From assembly GCA_028288945.1 (NCBI GenBank), contig JAQGHH010000458.1, forward strand, positions 1-7,307: 7,307 nucleotides of DNA, in the 5' to 3' direction. The translations under genes and the position numbers were made by a program. The notes below the pieces were generated by a model. That model worked only from the letters and a program-made list of their open reading frames with translations. It did not search any database and was not told the origin of the DNA. Position 1 is the first letter of the stretch. Each line of letters starts with the position of its first letter. Shown here in pieces: positions 1-6,728 of this stretch. The DNA is from Phycisphaerales bacterium (GTDB lineage: Bacteria > Planctomycetota > Phycisphaerae > Tepidisphaerales > Tepidisphaeraceae).

Positions 1-1594
1 TGAGCTGACCATTCACCCATAGCCGCACGCCGTCGTCGCTACGGGTGGAGAAGGTGTACGTGCCGGTCGTTTCGGCCTGCACCTGCCCCGTCCAGCGGGC
101 GGAGAAGTGGGTCTGGTGAACCTGCGCAGCCGGCGAGTTCCAGCCCCAATTGAAATTCACGGTGCTGTCAGTCCGTGTGAGCACGGGGCCGGTCAGGCTC
201 ATGTTGTTGAAGTAGGTGCCCGTCAATCCGTTGCCGGTGCCGATAACCTTGCCGGTGCTGCCACCGCCGCCACCACTGACGGGCGGCGGAGTGGGAGTGG
301 GCGTGGGCGTGGGCGTCGGGGTGGGGGACGGAGTCCACCCTTGGAATGAGGTCGGGTTGAGCGCGCCGACGAGCGAGCTGCCCGAATCACCCACGACCCC
401 CTGCCAGCCGCCGCTGAAGGTGCCGTAGTAATTGCGGTCTTCGTACCAGAATTGGGGCGCCCCGGCGGTCGAGGCGTAGTGGTTGCCGCTCATGGTGAGG
501 CCCCCGCTGAGCCCGCCGGAGCGGATGTCCACCGCGGGGTTTGAGCTGTTCATCGACACGGTGTTGTTGGTGATCGTCACGTTGCGGCTGGTCTGGTGGA
601 TGGCGTTGCTGTAGCTGGGGGGCAGGTAGTGGTCGACGCCCGTGACGAAGATCCCGCCCTGGCCGGACGTGGCGGAGTTGATCACAGTGTTGCCTGTCAC
701 CGTCGCGTTTGACGCCGCCCAGATGCCGATACCGGCGTACTTCGCGTTGATGACGACGTTGTTCTTCACCAAGCCGTTGATGTTCTCATACAAACCCGGG
801 TCGGACGAGTGGTTGAACCACTGGTAGTCGGTGTCCTGCCCGAGCAGGATGCCGCCCATGCCGATGTTCACGAACTTGCTATTCTGGATGACGGTACCGA
901 TGGCGCCGCCCTTCACATAGATGCCGTTGGTGGCGATGTCGTGGACGTAGCAGCCGGTCATGGTGAAATAGCTGCCGTTGACGTTGTCCACGCCCTCGGC
1001 GTTGCTCGGATCGCGCCGGCCGGAGTTATAGATCTCGTCGCCGATCAGCGTGACGTGGTCGCTGCCCGGGGTGATCTTGACGACGTCGCGGCCGCTGTCG
1101 TGGATCTTGCTGTTCTGGATCAGCAGGCCGCTCACGCCGTACTGGCTGGAGACGCCCGTGTCGTAATTGCTCTCGGTCTTGACGGCGTAGTAGGAGCCGC
1201 CGCTGATGTCGAGGTTCAGCAGCTTGCCGCCGTTGGCGCCCAGATCGAAATCGATCGTGGCAATGGGGCCGCTGTCAGAATTCGACGAGGTGATCGCGGC
1301 GTGCTGACCGGGGGCGGACTGGATCGTGATGTTGGGCTTCTCGACGAAGACGCCACCCTGGTAGGTGCCGTTCATGAGGTTAATGGTGTCGCCGGCGTTC
1401 GCCGACGCCAGCGCCTGCTTCAAGCTGCGGAGTGGCGCCGCCTGACTCCCCCCGGCCGAATCATTTCCCGTGGTCGAGACCCACAGCGTCGCGCTCATCA
1501 ATTGCCGCGACTCCAACGGCTCGATCGCGACCATGGCCGCGCGCTTCAGAACAGACTTTTTCCCGCTTACGGACTGCGCTCGTACAAAACGCAT
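1..1594 (-). CDS. Planctomycete-type right-handed beta-helix protein with PA14 domain (3' end cut by window edge)
   Basis: An open frame of 531 codons starts at ATG 1594 and runs off the left edge, so the C-terminus is missing. The start is supported by GGAG six bases upstream. Residues 23-35 (AIEPLESRQLMSA) match the LEPR-XLL-type leader found on planctomycete surface proteins; there is no ordinary hydrophobic signal peptide. Residues 36-100 (starting LWVSTTGND, with AGDTINLMNGTYQGG) look like the opening cap of a parallel beta-helix. Residues 120-370 carry PbH1-like coils with asparagine turns, such as NNVVINAKYAGIGIW and NNTVSMNSSN. Residues 421-438 are a Thr-Pro repeat, followed by five glycines. 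From about 456 (GLTGTYFNNMSLTG to SDDGVRLWVNGQL) the sequence matches the first half of a PA14 domain, usually a carbohydrate-binding or adhesive module. It is probably an exported surface or polysaccharide-binding protein. No catalytic residues can be assigned, so lyase activity is possible but unproven. Confidence 0.88.
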   Translation of the reverse strand, partial: MRFVRAQSVSGKKSVLKRAAMVAIEPLESRQLMSATLWVSTTGNDSAGGSQAAPLRSLKQALASANAGDTINLMNGTYQGGVFVEKPNITIQSAPGQHAAITSSNSDSGPIATIDFDLGANGGKLLNLDISGGSYYAVKTESNYDTGVSSQYGVSGLLIQNSKIHDSGRDVVKITPGSDHVTLIGDEIYNSGRRDPSNAEGVDNVNGSYFTMTGCYVHDIATNGIYVKGGAIGTVIQNSKFVNIGMGGILLGQDTDYQWFNHSSDPGLYENINGLVKNNVVINAKYAGIGIWAASNATVTGNTVINSATSGQGGIFVTGVDHYLPPSYSNAIHQTSRNVTITNNTVSMNSSNPAVDIRSGGLSGGLTMSGNHYASTAGAPQFWYEDRNYYGTFSGGWQGVVGDSGSSLVGALNPTSFQGWTPSPTPTPTPTPTPTPPPVSGGGGGSTGKVIGTGNGLTGTYFNNMSLTGPVLTRTDSTVNFNWGWNSPAAQVHQTHFSARWTGQVQAETTGTYTFSTRSDDGVRLWVNGQL

Positions 1595-1600
1595 TGAAAA

Positions 1601-1604
1601 CTCC
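1601..1604 (-). promoter_or_regulatory. Ribosome binding site of the beta-helix gene
   Basis: GGAG on the minus strand lies six bases before ATG 1594. It decides the start: another ATG at 1610 is in a different frame, which only encodes a basic, Cys-containing peptide with no recognisable features. Confidence 0.6.
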
Positions 1605-1634
1605 AATCATAGAAAAAACAACCAACCGGCCGCG

Positions 1635-1665
1635 GTGCGCGGGCGCAAAACGCGCTGTCGCGCAC
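1635..1665 (-). promoter_or_regulatory. Predicted GC-rich hairpin in the 5' leader of the beta-helix gene
   Basis: On the minus strand GTGCGCG pairs perfectly with CGCGCAC (7 bp). Inside it, GCGC pairs with GCGC around a GTTTT loop, separated from the outer stem by a 3x1 internal loop. The stem ends about 40 bases before the start codon. A T-rich stretch begins about 15 bases after the hairpin, too far away for a classical terminator. It may affect leader structure or mRNA stability; a function is not shown. Confidence 0.4.
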
Positions 1666-1872
1666 GCATCAAGGGCGGCCGAACGAAGGAAAGACCGGTG
1701 TTTTTGAAAAAGGGGGATCACTCGCGGCAGCGCCACTCACGCTAAGCGCCGCGGGCGGAGGGCAGGGGCTAAGTGCCAGCACGCAAATGAGTTGGCGCGC
1801 GGACTCTCCCGGCTCGTCTCAGCTACTCCGTCCACCGGTCATACAAAAGAACCCAACACCCACAACCGACAT

Positions 1873-1899
1873 TCTCGCCGCCATTGCAGCGGCCCGAGA
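1873..1899 (-). other. Predicted bulged hairpin in the intergenic region
   Basis: Read on the minus strand, TCTCG (1899-1895) pairs with CGAGA (1877-1873). After a two-base GG bulge, CCGC pairs with GCGG around a seven-base TGCAATG loop, giving nine base pairs in all. No T-run follows on either strand, so it is not an intrinsic terminator. Two smaller hairpins lie directly beside it (GGGA/TCCC at 1903-1916 and CCAC/GTGG at 1915-1926). The latter two overlap by two bases and are mutually exclusive. Confidence 0.3.
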
Positions 1900-2075
1900 G
1901 TAGGGACTTGAATCCCACTATTGTGGAGGGCCGCGTCCATAGCCTCAGTCACGCGGCATGCGACACCGTAAGAGCCATTACGCGGCAGAACAAGCTAAAA
2001 CCGACGGGAAATCAAAAAAACATATTTTCGCAACGACATGTGTGATTCTGATAAACGCGACGAAGGCGGTGGGAT

Positions 2076-3791
2076 TCAAAACAGGAAGTACTTCTGCGCG
2101 AGCGGGAGCCGAGTGGCGGGGGCCGCGGTGAGGTGTTGGCCGTCGGCAGTGACTTTATAGGTTTCTGCGTCCACTTCAATGTGCGGCATCGCGTCGTTAA
2201 GCTTCATGTCCTTCTTGCCGATCCCCCGGCAGTTGCGCACGGGCGCCAGCCGCTTGGTCAACCCGTACCCTTCGACCGCGCCCGATGCCACGGATGACTG
2301 GCTCACGAACGCCACGCTCGTCGCCCCCACCGCAAGCCCGTAACTGCCGAACATCGGCCGCATGAACACCGGCTGCGGCGTCGGGATCGACGCGTTCGGG
2401 TCGCCCATCTGCGACCACGCGATCACTCCCCCCTTCAGCACCATCTCCGGCTTCACTCCGAAAAACGCGGGCTTCCACAGCACCAGATCCGCCAGCTTCC
2501 CCAGCTCGATCGACCCCACCAAATGCCCGAACCCGTGCGCGACCGCGGGGTTGATCGTGTATTTGGCGATGTATCGGCGGATGCGGAAATTGTCGCTCCC
2601 TGCCAGCTCCTGAGCGAGGCGGCCGCGCTGCCGTTTCATCTTGTCGGCGGTCTGCCACGTCCGCGTGATCACTTCCCCGATCCGCCCCATCGCCTGAGAG
2701 TCGGAGCTGATGATGCTGATCGCCCCCAGATCATGCAGCACGTCCTCGGCGGCGATCGTCTCCCCGCGAATTCGGCTCTCCGCGAATGCCACGTCCTCCG
2801 GCAGATTCTTATCCAGATGATGGCAGACCATTAGCATGTCCAGATGCTCATCGAGAGTATTGACGGTGTACGGCCGCGTAGGGTTGGTGGACGAGGGGAG
2901 CACGTTGGGCTCGCCGCAGACGCGGATGATGTCGGGGGCATGGCCGCCGCCTGCCCCTTCGGTGTGGTAGGTGTGGATCGTGCGCCCCTTGAAAGCCGCG
3001 ATCGACGCCTCCACGAACCCCGACTCATTGAGCGTGTCGGTGTGGATCGTCACCTGCACGTCGTGCTGCTCAGCAACGCCCAGGCAGCAGTCGATGGCGG
3101 CGGGCGTGGTTCCCCAGTCCTCGTGGAGCTTAAGCCCGATCGCCCCCGCCGCGATCTGCTCGGCAAGCCCTTCGGGCTTGGACGTGTTCCCCTTGCCCGT
3201 GAATCCGAAATTCAACGGCAGCGCGTCCGTCGCCTGCAGCATCATCCGCAGATTCGCCGAGCCCGGTGTGCACGTGGTCGCACAGGTCCCCGTCGCCGGC
3301 CCGGTGCCGCCTCCCACCATCGTGGTCAGCCCCGCGGCAATCGCCTCATACGCCTGCTGCGGGCAGATGTAATGAATGTGCGTGTCAATCCCACCGGCGG
3401 TAAGAATCAATCCTTCGCCCGCGATGACTTCGGTGGTGACGCCGATCACCATCCCCGCCGACACACCCGCCATAACGTCCGGATTGCCGGCCTTCCCGAT
3501 CGCGGAAATGAAGCCGTCCTTGATCCCCACATCGGCCTTGTAGATTCCGGTGTAATCCACGATTAAGGCGTTGGTAATGACGCAGTCGAGCGCCTCGGCG
3601 TCTCCCACTCCCGCCGCCTGGCCCATCCCCTCGCGCACGGTCTTCCCGCCGCCGAACTTGCACTCGTCGCCGTAAGCGGCGAAGTCGCGTTCGACCTCGA
3701 GGATCAGATCCGTATCGCCGAGGCGAACCTTGTCGCCGGTCGTGGGGCCGTAGATGTCGGCGTAGGCGGAACGGGAAATTCGGTGGGGCAT
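2076..3791 (-). CDS. ureC: Urease subunit alpha (catalytic, UreC)
   Basis: Catalytic subunit of nickel urease (EC 3.5.1.5), a cytoplasmic enzyme that hydrolyses urea to ammonia and carbamate. The 571 residues match the usual length of about 570. The N-terminus (ISRSAYADIYGPTTGDKVRLGDT) is the canonical UreC opening and fixes the start, with AGGA seven bases upstream. All metal and active-site residues are present: His138 and His140 in GGIDTHIHYICPQQ, the Lys to be carbamylated, Lys221, in GLKLHEDWG, His223, His250 (TIHTDTLNE), His276 (HTYHTEGAGGGHAPD), and Asp364 (SSDSQAMGR). Flap residues Cys323 and His324 (MVCHHLD) are also intact. The C-terminus ends KYFLF, as is typical. It follows the lipoprotein gene by 54 bases and is the last urease gene here. 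The enzyme should be active if nickel-insertion proteins are supplied from elsewhere. Confidence 0.99.
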   Translation of the reverse strand: MPHRISRSAYADIYGPTTGDKVRLGDTDLILEVERDFAAYGDECKFGGGKTVREGMGQAAGVGDAEALDCVITNALIVDYTGIYKADVGIKDGFISAIGKAGNPDVMAGVSAGMVIGVTTEVIAGEGLILTAGGIDTHIHYICPQQAYEAIAAGLTTMVGGGTGPATGTCATTCTPGSANLRMMLQATDALPLNFGFTGKGNTSKPEGLAEQIAAGAIGLKLHEDWGTTPAAIDCCLGVAEQHDVQVTIHTDTLNESGFVEASIAAFKGRTIHTYHTEGAGGGHAPDIIRVCGEPNVLPSSTNPTRPYTVNTLDEHLDMLMVCHHLDKNLPEDVAFAESRIRGETIAAEDVLHDLGAISIISSDSQAMGRIGEVITRTWQTADKMKRQRGRLAQELAGSDNFRIRRYIAKYTINPAVAHGFGHLVGSIELGKLADLVLWKPAFFGVKPEMVLKGGVIAWSQMGDPNASIPTPQPVFMRPMFGSYGLAVGATSVAFVSQSSVASGAVEGYGLTKRLAPVRNCRGIGKKDMKLNDAMPHIEVDAETYKVTADGQHLTAAPATRLPLAQKYFLF

Positions 3792-3845
3792 CGTGGGTCC
3801 TGAGGTCCTGGATTTTATTTCCAGCGGACAAAGGTTTAGAGATGC

Positions 3846-4223
3846 TTACGGCGTTGCGGACGGCTCCGCGACTTGAGCCCGCTTGAGTCTTGCGATCTCC
3901 CCGTTCATGTCTTGAACCAGGGCTTCGAGATGAGCAATTCGTTTCGCGCGATCAGCGGCGGTCATTGGCGAATCGTCGACGGGCGGCGTGCTCGACACGT
4001 TCGACGCTTCACGCGCTGCCGCGGGAGGCCGCGGCGTATCCTTGGCGACTCGATGTACCTCGACGCCGCCCTGGGCGTTTGGTGTCACCTCGGTTCGGTA
4101 CGGAGGCTCCTGGCACGCACCCGCCAGGAAGGCCAATACCGCGCCGCCGGCAATTTGGATCAGCCGTTTGACTGGTAATGCCGAATGATGAGGGCCGCAA
4201 TCTTTCATTGTATCTTCGTTCAT
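3846..4223 (-). CDS. Predicted small lipoprotein with C-terminal coiled coil, inside the urease operon
   Basis: I do not recognise this 125-residue protein. From the ATG at 4223, residues 18-36 form a short signal (VKR then LIQIAGGAVLAFLAGA) ending at Cys37 in a lipobox-like LAGAC, so it is probably lipid-anchored outside the cytoplasm. Residues 38-86 are a Pro/Ala-rich, low-complexity linker. Residues 87-117 have hydrophobic residues at heptad-like spacing (RIAHLEALVQDMNGEIARLKRA) and should form one coiled-coil helix. ATG 4223 is preferred because AAGGAG lies four bases upstream. A GTG at 4256 overlaps the ureAB stop as GTGA and would add 11 residues, so translational coupling is an alternative. 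It lies 29 bases after ureAB and 54 before ureC, so it is co-transcribed with cytoplasmic urease subunits. A role in urease is unproven. Confidence 0.75.
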   Translation of the reverse strand: MNEDTMKDCGPHHSALPVKRLIQIAGGAVLAFLAGACQEPPYRTEVTPNAQGGVEVHRVAKDTPRPPAAAREASNVSSTPPVDDSPMTAADRAKRIAHLEALVQDMNGEIARLKRAQVAEPSATP

Positions 4224-4227
4224 TCCA

Positions 4228-4233
4228 CTCCTT
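4228..4233 (-). promoter_or_regulatory. Strong ribosome binding site of the lipoprotein gene
   Basis: AAGGAG on the minus strand, four bases before ATG 4223. It is the best Shine-Dalgarno match in the urease block and favours ATG 4223 over the upstream GTG at 4256. The spacing is slightly short. Confidence 0.6.
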
Positions 4234-4252
4234 GAATTCCCGCTAACGTGTC

Positions 4253-5011
4253 TCACGAACTCTCATGCCCAAACCCGCCGTCATGCACACGCTGCATCGC
4301 CGCGGCTTTGCCGGCTTCGGATACGGGGCCGTCGGCGAGGTTGTTGCCTCCTCGGATGATCTTGTTGCCGGCGATTTCCACAAGCTTCACCGTCTTGGTG
4401 TCGCCCGGCTCGAAACGCACCGCGGTGCCGGCCGGAATGTCCAGTCGCTTCCCGTACGCCCTGGCACGGTCGAACTTCAACGCGGCGTTGGTCTCGATGA
4501 AGTGATAGTGGCTGCCCACCTGTACCGGCCGGTCGCCCAGATTGGTGACACTCAACTCCACCGCCTCGCGGCCTGAATTGAGTTCAAGCTCGCCGGAGGC
4601 GGTTTCGTATTCGCCGGGAATCGGCTCGTCTTCTGTCGGGGCAAAACGCGAGAGTTCAGGGACGGGTAGGAAGCTGCCTGCCAGGGCAAGTGAAAGGTCT
4701 CCGTCCTCGGCGGCGACCGGATGATGCACGGTGACGAGCTTCGTGCCGTCCGGAAAAGTCCCTTCGACTTGCACCTCGGCGATCATCTCCGCCACGCCCG
4801 CCATCACCTGCCGCCGGCCGACGAGCCGCCGGCCGAGGTCCATCAATTCCGCCACCGATCGTCCGTCGCGGATGAACTCAAGGACCTGGGCGGCGATCAG
4901 CGCCACGGCTTCCGGGTAGTTCAGGCGCAGGCCGCGGGCGAGCCGCTTTTGCGCAAGGAACCCGGCGTTGTGGAGCATGAGCTTTTCGATGTCACGGGGA
5001 GACAAGTGCAT
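4253..5011 (-). CDS. ureAB: Fused urease gamma and beta subunits (UreA-UreB)
   Basis: A 252-residue fusion of the two small structural subunits of urease. Residues 1-100 are UreA (gamma): LSPRDIEKLMLHNAGFLAQK, ARGLRLNYPEAVALIA, RDGRSVAELM and EVQVEGTFPDGTKLVTVHHP. After a linker of about 30 residues, residues 131-226 are UreB (beta): IPGEYETASGELELN, VGSHYHFIETN and GKRLDIPAGTAVRFEPGDTK. Separate UreA and UreB are each about 100 residues, so this is a complete fusion without loss of a domain. Such fusions are known from Helicobacter and some actinobacteria. The C-terminal tail after 226 is variable and ends GHESS. The start is fixed by the canonical UreA opening; only a weak GGAA lies upstream. 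The gene begins 17 bases after the ureD stop. The protein assembles with UreC in the cytoplasmic apoenzyme. Confidence 0.97.
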   Translation of the reverse strand: MHLSPRDIEKLMLHNAGFLAQKRLARGLRLNYPEAVALIAAQVLEFIRDGRSVAELMDLGRRLVGRRQVMAGVAEMIAEVQVEGTFPDGTKLVTVHHPVAAEDGDLSLALAGSFLPVPELSRFAPTEDEPIPGEYETASGELELNSGREAVELSVTNLGDRPVQVGSHYHFIETNAALKFDRARAYGKRLDIPAGTAVRFEPGDTKTVKLVEIAGNKIIRGGNNLADGPVSEAGKAAAMQRVHDGGFGHESS

Positions 5012-5028
5012 TGCAATGTTCCAAAGCG

Positions 5029-5919
5029 TTAACTAATCCGCGCCCAAGGGTCTTCGCCGAGTAATCCCGGGACGAACGACAGCCGCCCGCGGAGCCAGCG
5101 GCCGACCGTTTCCGTCGTCGGCCCTGCTACGCGCAGGACGGCGCCGCCTGGCAGTGGGCTGGCGGAGAATATCAGCTCTTCGTCCGGCCTGATCGGTTGG
5201 GACTGGGCCCAGTCGAGCAAGTCCGCCGCGGGACGCTCCAGGCGCGGTCCGACGAGAACGGCCAGACCCATGCAGTCGCACCGGCCCATCCGGTGCTCGG
5301 CCGCAATAGGTCCTTCCGCGGCATCGAGCCGCAGGGCGTCGCGGAAAATCTGCCGATCCCCGACGGCAATATCCGCGCGCGTCTGGTAACGATCAAACGC
5401 CCACCGCTCGCCCCGCGCCACGCGGCCGCTGGTGATCCAATCGATCATCACCAGCGAAGCGCCCGCGTGCAATTCAAACTGCTGCCGTTGCTCGTACACC
5501 GCGCCGGCGAAACAGGTCACCGGGTCGGGAGCGACGACGCACGTCGCGCCATCGCCTGCGCCAAGGTAAAGTCTCTGGACGCAAGGGACGCCGCCTGTCG
5601 AGCGGTAGACCTTTGTGGAAGCCTGCGTACTGAGAATGCAGGTCGTTCCCGCGCCGGCCCGCACGTTCAGTGCAACGGTATCACCCGCCACCAACCCGCC
5701 GCCGAAGGTGCTGGTGAAGGCCCGCGCGCTCGTGCCGCGACCCCGCGGCGTCAGCAGGCGCAGGGGGCTGGAAGCCATCGCCCGCGTGACGGCGGTGCGT
5801 CCATTGACGCGCGTGAACTCCAACTCTCCATGACCCGGCGCCATGGCGGACGGGAATGAGGCGGCAGCGATCAGAGGCTCGGCGGCTGGCCTGTGCATGG
5901 TGATAGCCGGAGCATACAC
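5029..5919 (-). CDS. ureD: Urease accessory protein UreD (UreH)
   Basis: A chaperone that binds apo-urease and serves as a scaffold for UreF and UreG during nickel insertion. The 296 residues are a normal UreD length. Family features include GGGLVAGDTVAL at 73-84, LSTQASTKVYRS at 96-107, PDPVTCFAGAVYEQRQQFEL at 131-150 and DWITSGRVARGERW at 160-173. The assigned start is GTG at 5919, with GAGG ten bases upstream. An ATG at 5898 would shorten the protein by seven residues but has no clear ribosome binding site. The gene follows urtE by 96 bases and precedes ureAB by 17. UreD is the only maturation factor encoded here; its usual partners UreE, UreF and UreG are absent from the window. Confidence 0.95.
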   Translation of the reverse strand: MYAPAITMHRPAAEPLIAAASFPSAMAPGHGELEFTRVNGRTAVTRAMASSPLRLLTPRGRGTSARAFTSTFGGGLVAGDTVALNVRAGAGTTCILSTQASTKVYRSTGGVPCVQRLYLGAGDGATCVVAPDPVTCFAGAVYEQRQQFELHAGASLVMIDWITSGRVARGERWAFDRYQTRADIAVGDRQIFRDALRLDAAEGPIAAEHRMGRCDCMGLAVLVGPRLERPAADLLDWAQSQPIRPDEELIFSASPLPGGAVLRVAGPTTETVGRWLRGRLSFVPGLLGEDPWARIS

Positions 5920-5981
5920 GGGCCGGCAGCCTCTGCCACTTCACACACGCGAACGCCCCACCAGGAATACCGCCGCATACA

Positions 5982-6022
5982 GGCATCACACGTCCTGCCG
6001 TCGCGACACGCGGCATCACACG
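5982..6022. repeat. Short direct repeat at the urtE-ureD junction
   Basis: GGCATCACACG occurs exactly twice on the plus strand, at 5982-5992 and 6012-6022, offset by 30 bases. The right-hand copy covers the urtE stop codon. It could be a small duplication or chance; no protein-binding site is recognised. Confidence 0.35.
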
Positions 6023-6708
6023 CTCAGATGCCGGTTGACCATTTCAGTATCAAGTTCCGCACTCTGCCCCTCTGCGACCACGCGGCCGCGGTTCATGATG
6101 TAGAAGCCGTGGCCGAACTCGCGGACGAAATCGAGATACTGCTCCACCAATACGACCGTCATCCCGCGCCCCACCAACGTCCGAAGCACGGCTCCAATTT
6201 GCTGAATGATGTTGGGCTGAATACCTTCCGTCGGCTCGTCGAGCAGGAGGACTTTGGGATCTCCGGCCAAGGCCCGGCCGATGGCCAGTTGCTGCTGTTG
6301 CCCGCCCGAGAGGTCGCCGCCCATGCGTTTTCCCATCGTTTTCAGGACCGGGAACAGCTCGAATATTTCCTCGGGAATCGACTTGCGCCCATCGGTACGG
6401 GCCTGAAGGCCGATGCGCAGGTTTTCCATCACGGAGAGCTTTGCGAAGATCTGCCTCCCCTGCGGCACCAGCGCGATGCCCGCCCGCGCCCGCCTGTACG
6501 CCGGCAGCCCGCTCACGTCGTCCCCGCCCAGCGCCACGCCGCCGGCGGTCTGCCGGAGCAGGCCCATGATGTTCTTCATCAGCGTGGTCTTACCCACGCC
6601 GTTGCGCCCCATCACGCACGTCACCTTCCCCTGCGGCATGACCATCGTCACATCGCGCAGGGCCTGGACCATGCCGTAGGAGAAGGAAAGGCTATTAATG
6701 CTCAACAT
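6016..6708 (-). CDS. urtE: Urea ABC transporter ATP-binding protein UrtE
   Basis: One of the two ATPases that power the UrtABCDE high-affinity urea importer at the inner face of the cytoplasmic membrane. From ATG 6708 it has 230 residues, the usual length. Motifs in order are Walker A GRNGVGKT (34-41), Q-loop VPQGRQIF (81-88), signature LSGGQ (133-137) and Walker B LLLDE (154-158). The sequence directly after, EPTEGIQPNII (158-168), is characteristic of UrtE and separates it from the related amino-acid ATPase LivF. The switch position is VEQ (188-190), as in branched-chain amino-acid-type ATPases. A TTG at 6723 would add five residues, but the family normally begins at MLSINSLSFSYG. No good ribosome binding site is visible. 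It lies 273 bases after urtD, unusually far, and 96 bases before ureD. Confidence 0.96.
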   Translation of the reverse strand: MLSINSLSFSYGMVQALRDVTMVMPQGKVTCVMGRNGVGKTTLMKNIMGLLRQTAGGVALGGDDVSGLPAYRRARAGIALVPQGRQIFAKLSVMENLRIGLQARTDGRKSIPEEIFELFPVLKTMGKRMGGDLSGGQQQQLAIGRALAGDPKVLLLDEPTEGIQPNIIQQIGAVLRTLVGRGMTVVLVEQYLDFVREFGHGFYIMNRGRVVAEGQSAELDTEMVNRHLSV

Positions 6709-6728
6709 GTATGTGGCCGTCAAAAGTT

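Larger units (their letters stand above)
1595..2075. other. Gene-free intergenic region between ureC and the beta-helix gene
   Basis: These 481 bases follow the ureC stop and precede the beta-helix start. No frame on either strand gives a credible protein. The stretch holds the leader of the beta-helix gene, hairpins at 1635-1665 and 1873-1899, and two small overlapping hairpins at 1903-1926. The part next to ureC (about 1990-2060) is richer in A and T than the rest and includes a run of seven T on the minus strand (2014-2020), but no convincing stem precedes it, so I do not call an intrinsic terminator. The promoter of the beta-helix gene presumably lies here, although I cannot identify confident -35 and -10 boxes. 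Confidence 0.7.

Noticed and set aside
809..1597. Plus-strand open frame of 262 codons
   Set aside because: It is antisense to the beta-helix gene, and its Ala/Val/Asp-rich composition is typical of a shadow frame in GC-rich DNA. The minus-strand frame has clear domain homology.
1461..1736. Minus-strand 91-codon frame overlapping the beta-helix start
   Set aside because: It is out of frame with the beta-helix gene, and its sequence is a shadow with no domain; the gene starting at 1594 has a proper ribosome binding site and a family-specific N-terminus.
1900..1926. tRNA-like T-arm (GGGATTCAAGTCCC on the minus strand)
   Set aside because: The G53-C61 pair is missing, no matching acceptor stem or anticodon arm is found within 90 bases, and the short stem is better explained as a simple hairpin.
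2010..2045. Possible intrinsic terminator after ureC (run of seven T on the minus strand)
   Set aside because: The only stem before the T-run is about four A/T-rich pairs (ACAT/ATGT), too weak to call a terminator.
2844..3566. Plus-strand open frame of 240 codons opposite ureC
   Set aside because: Arg-rich shadow frame; ureC on the other strand is unequivocal.
5197..5859. Plus-strand open frame of 220 codons opposite ureD
   Set aside because: Arg/Ala-rich shadow frame with no recognisable domain; UreD motifs are clear on the other strand.
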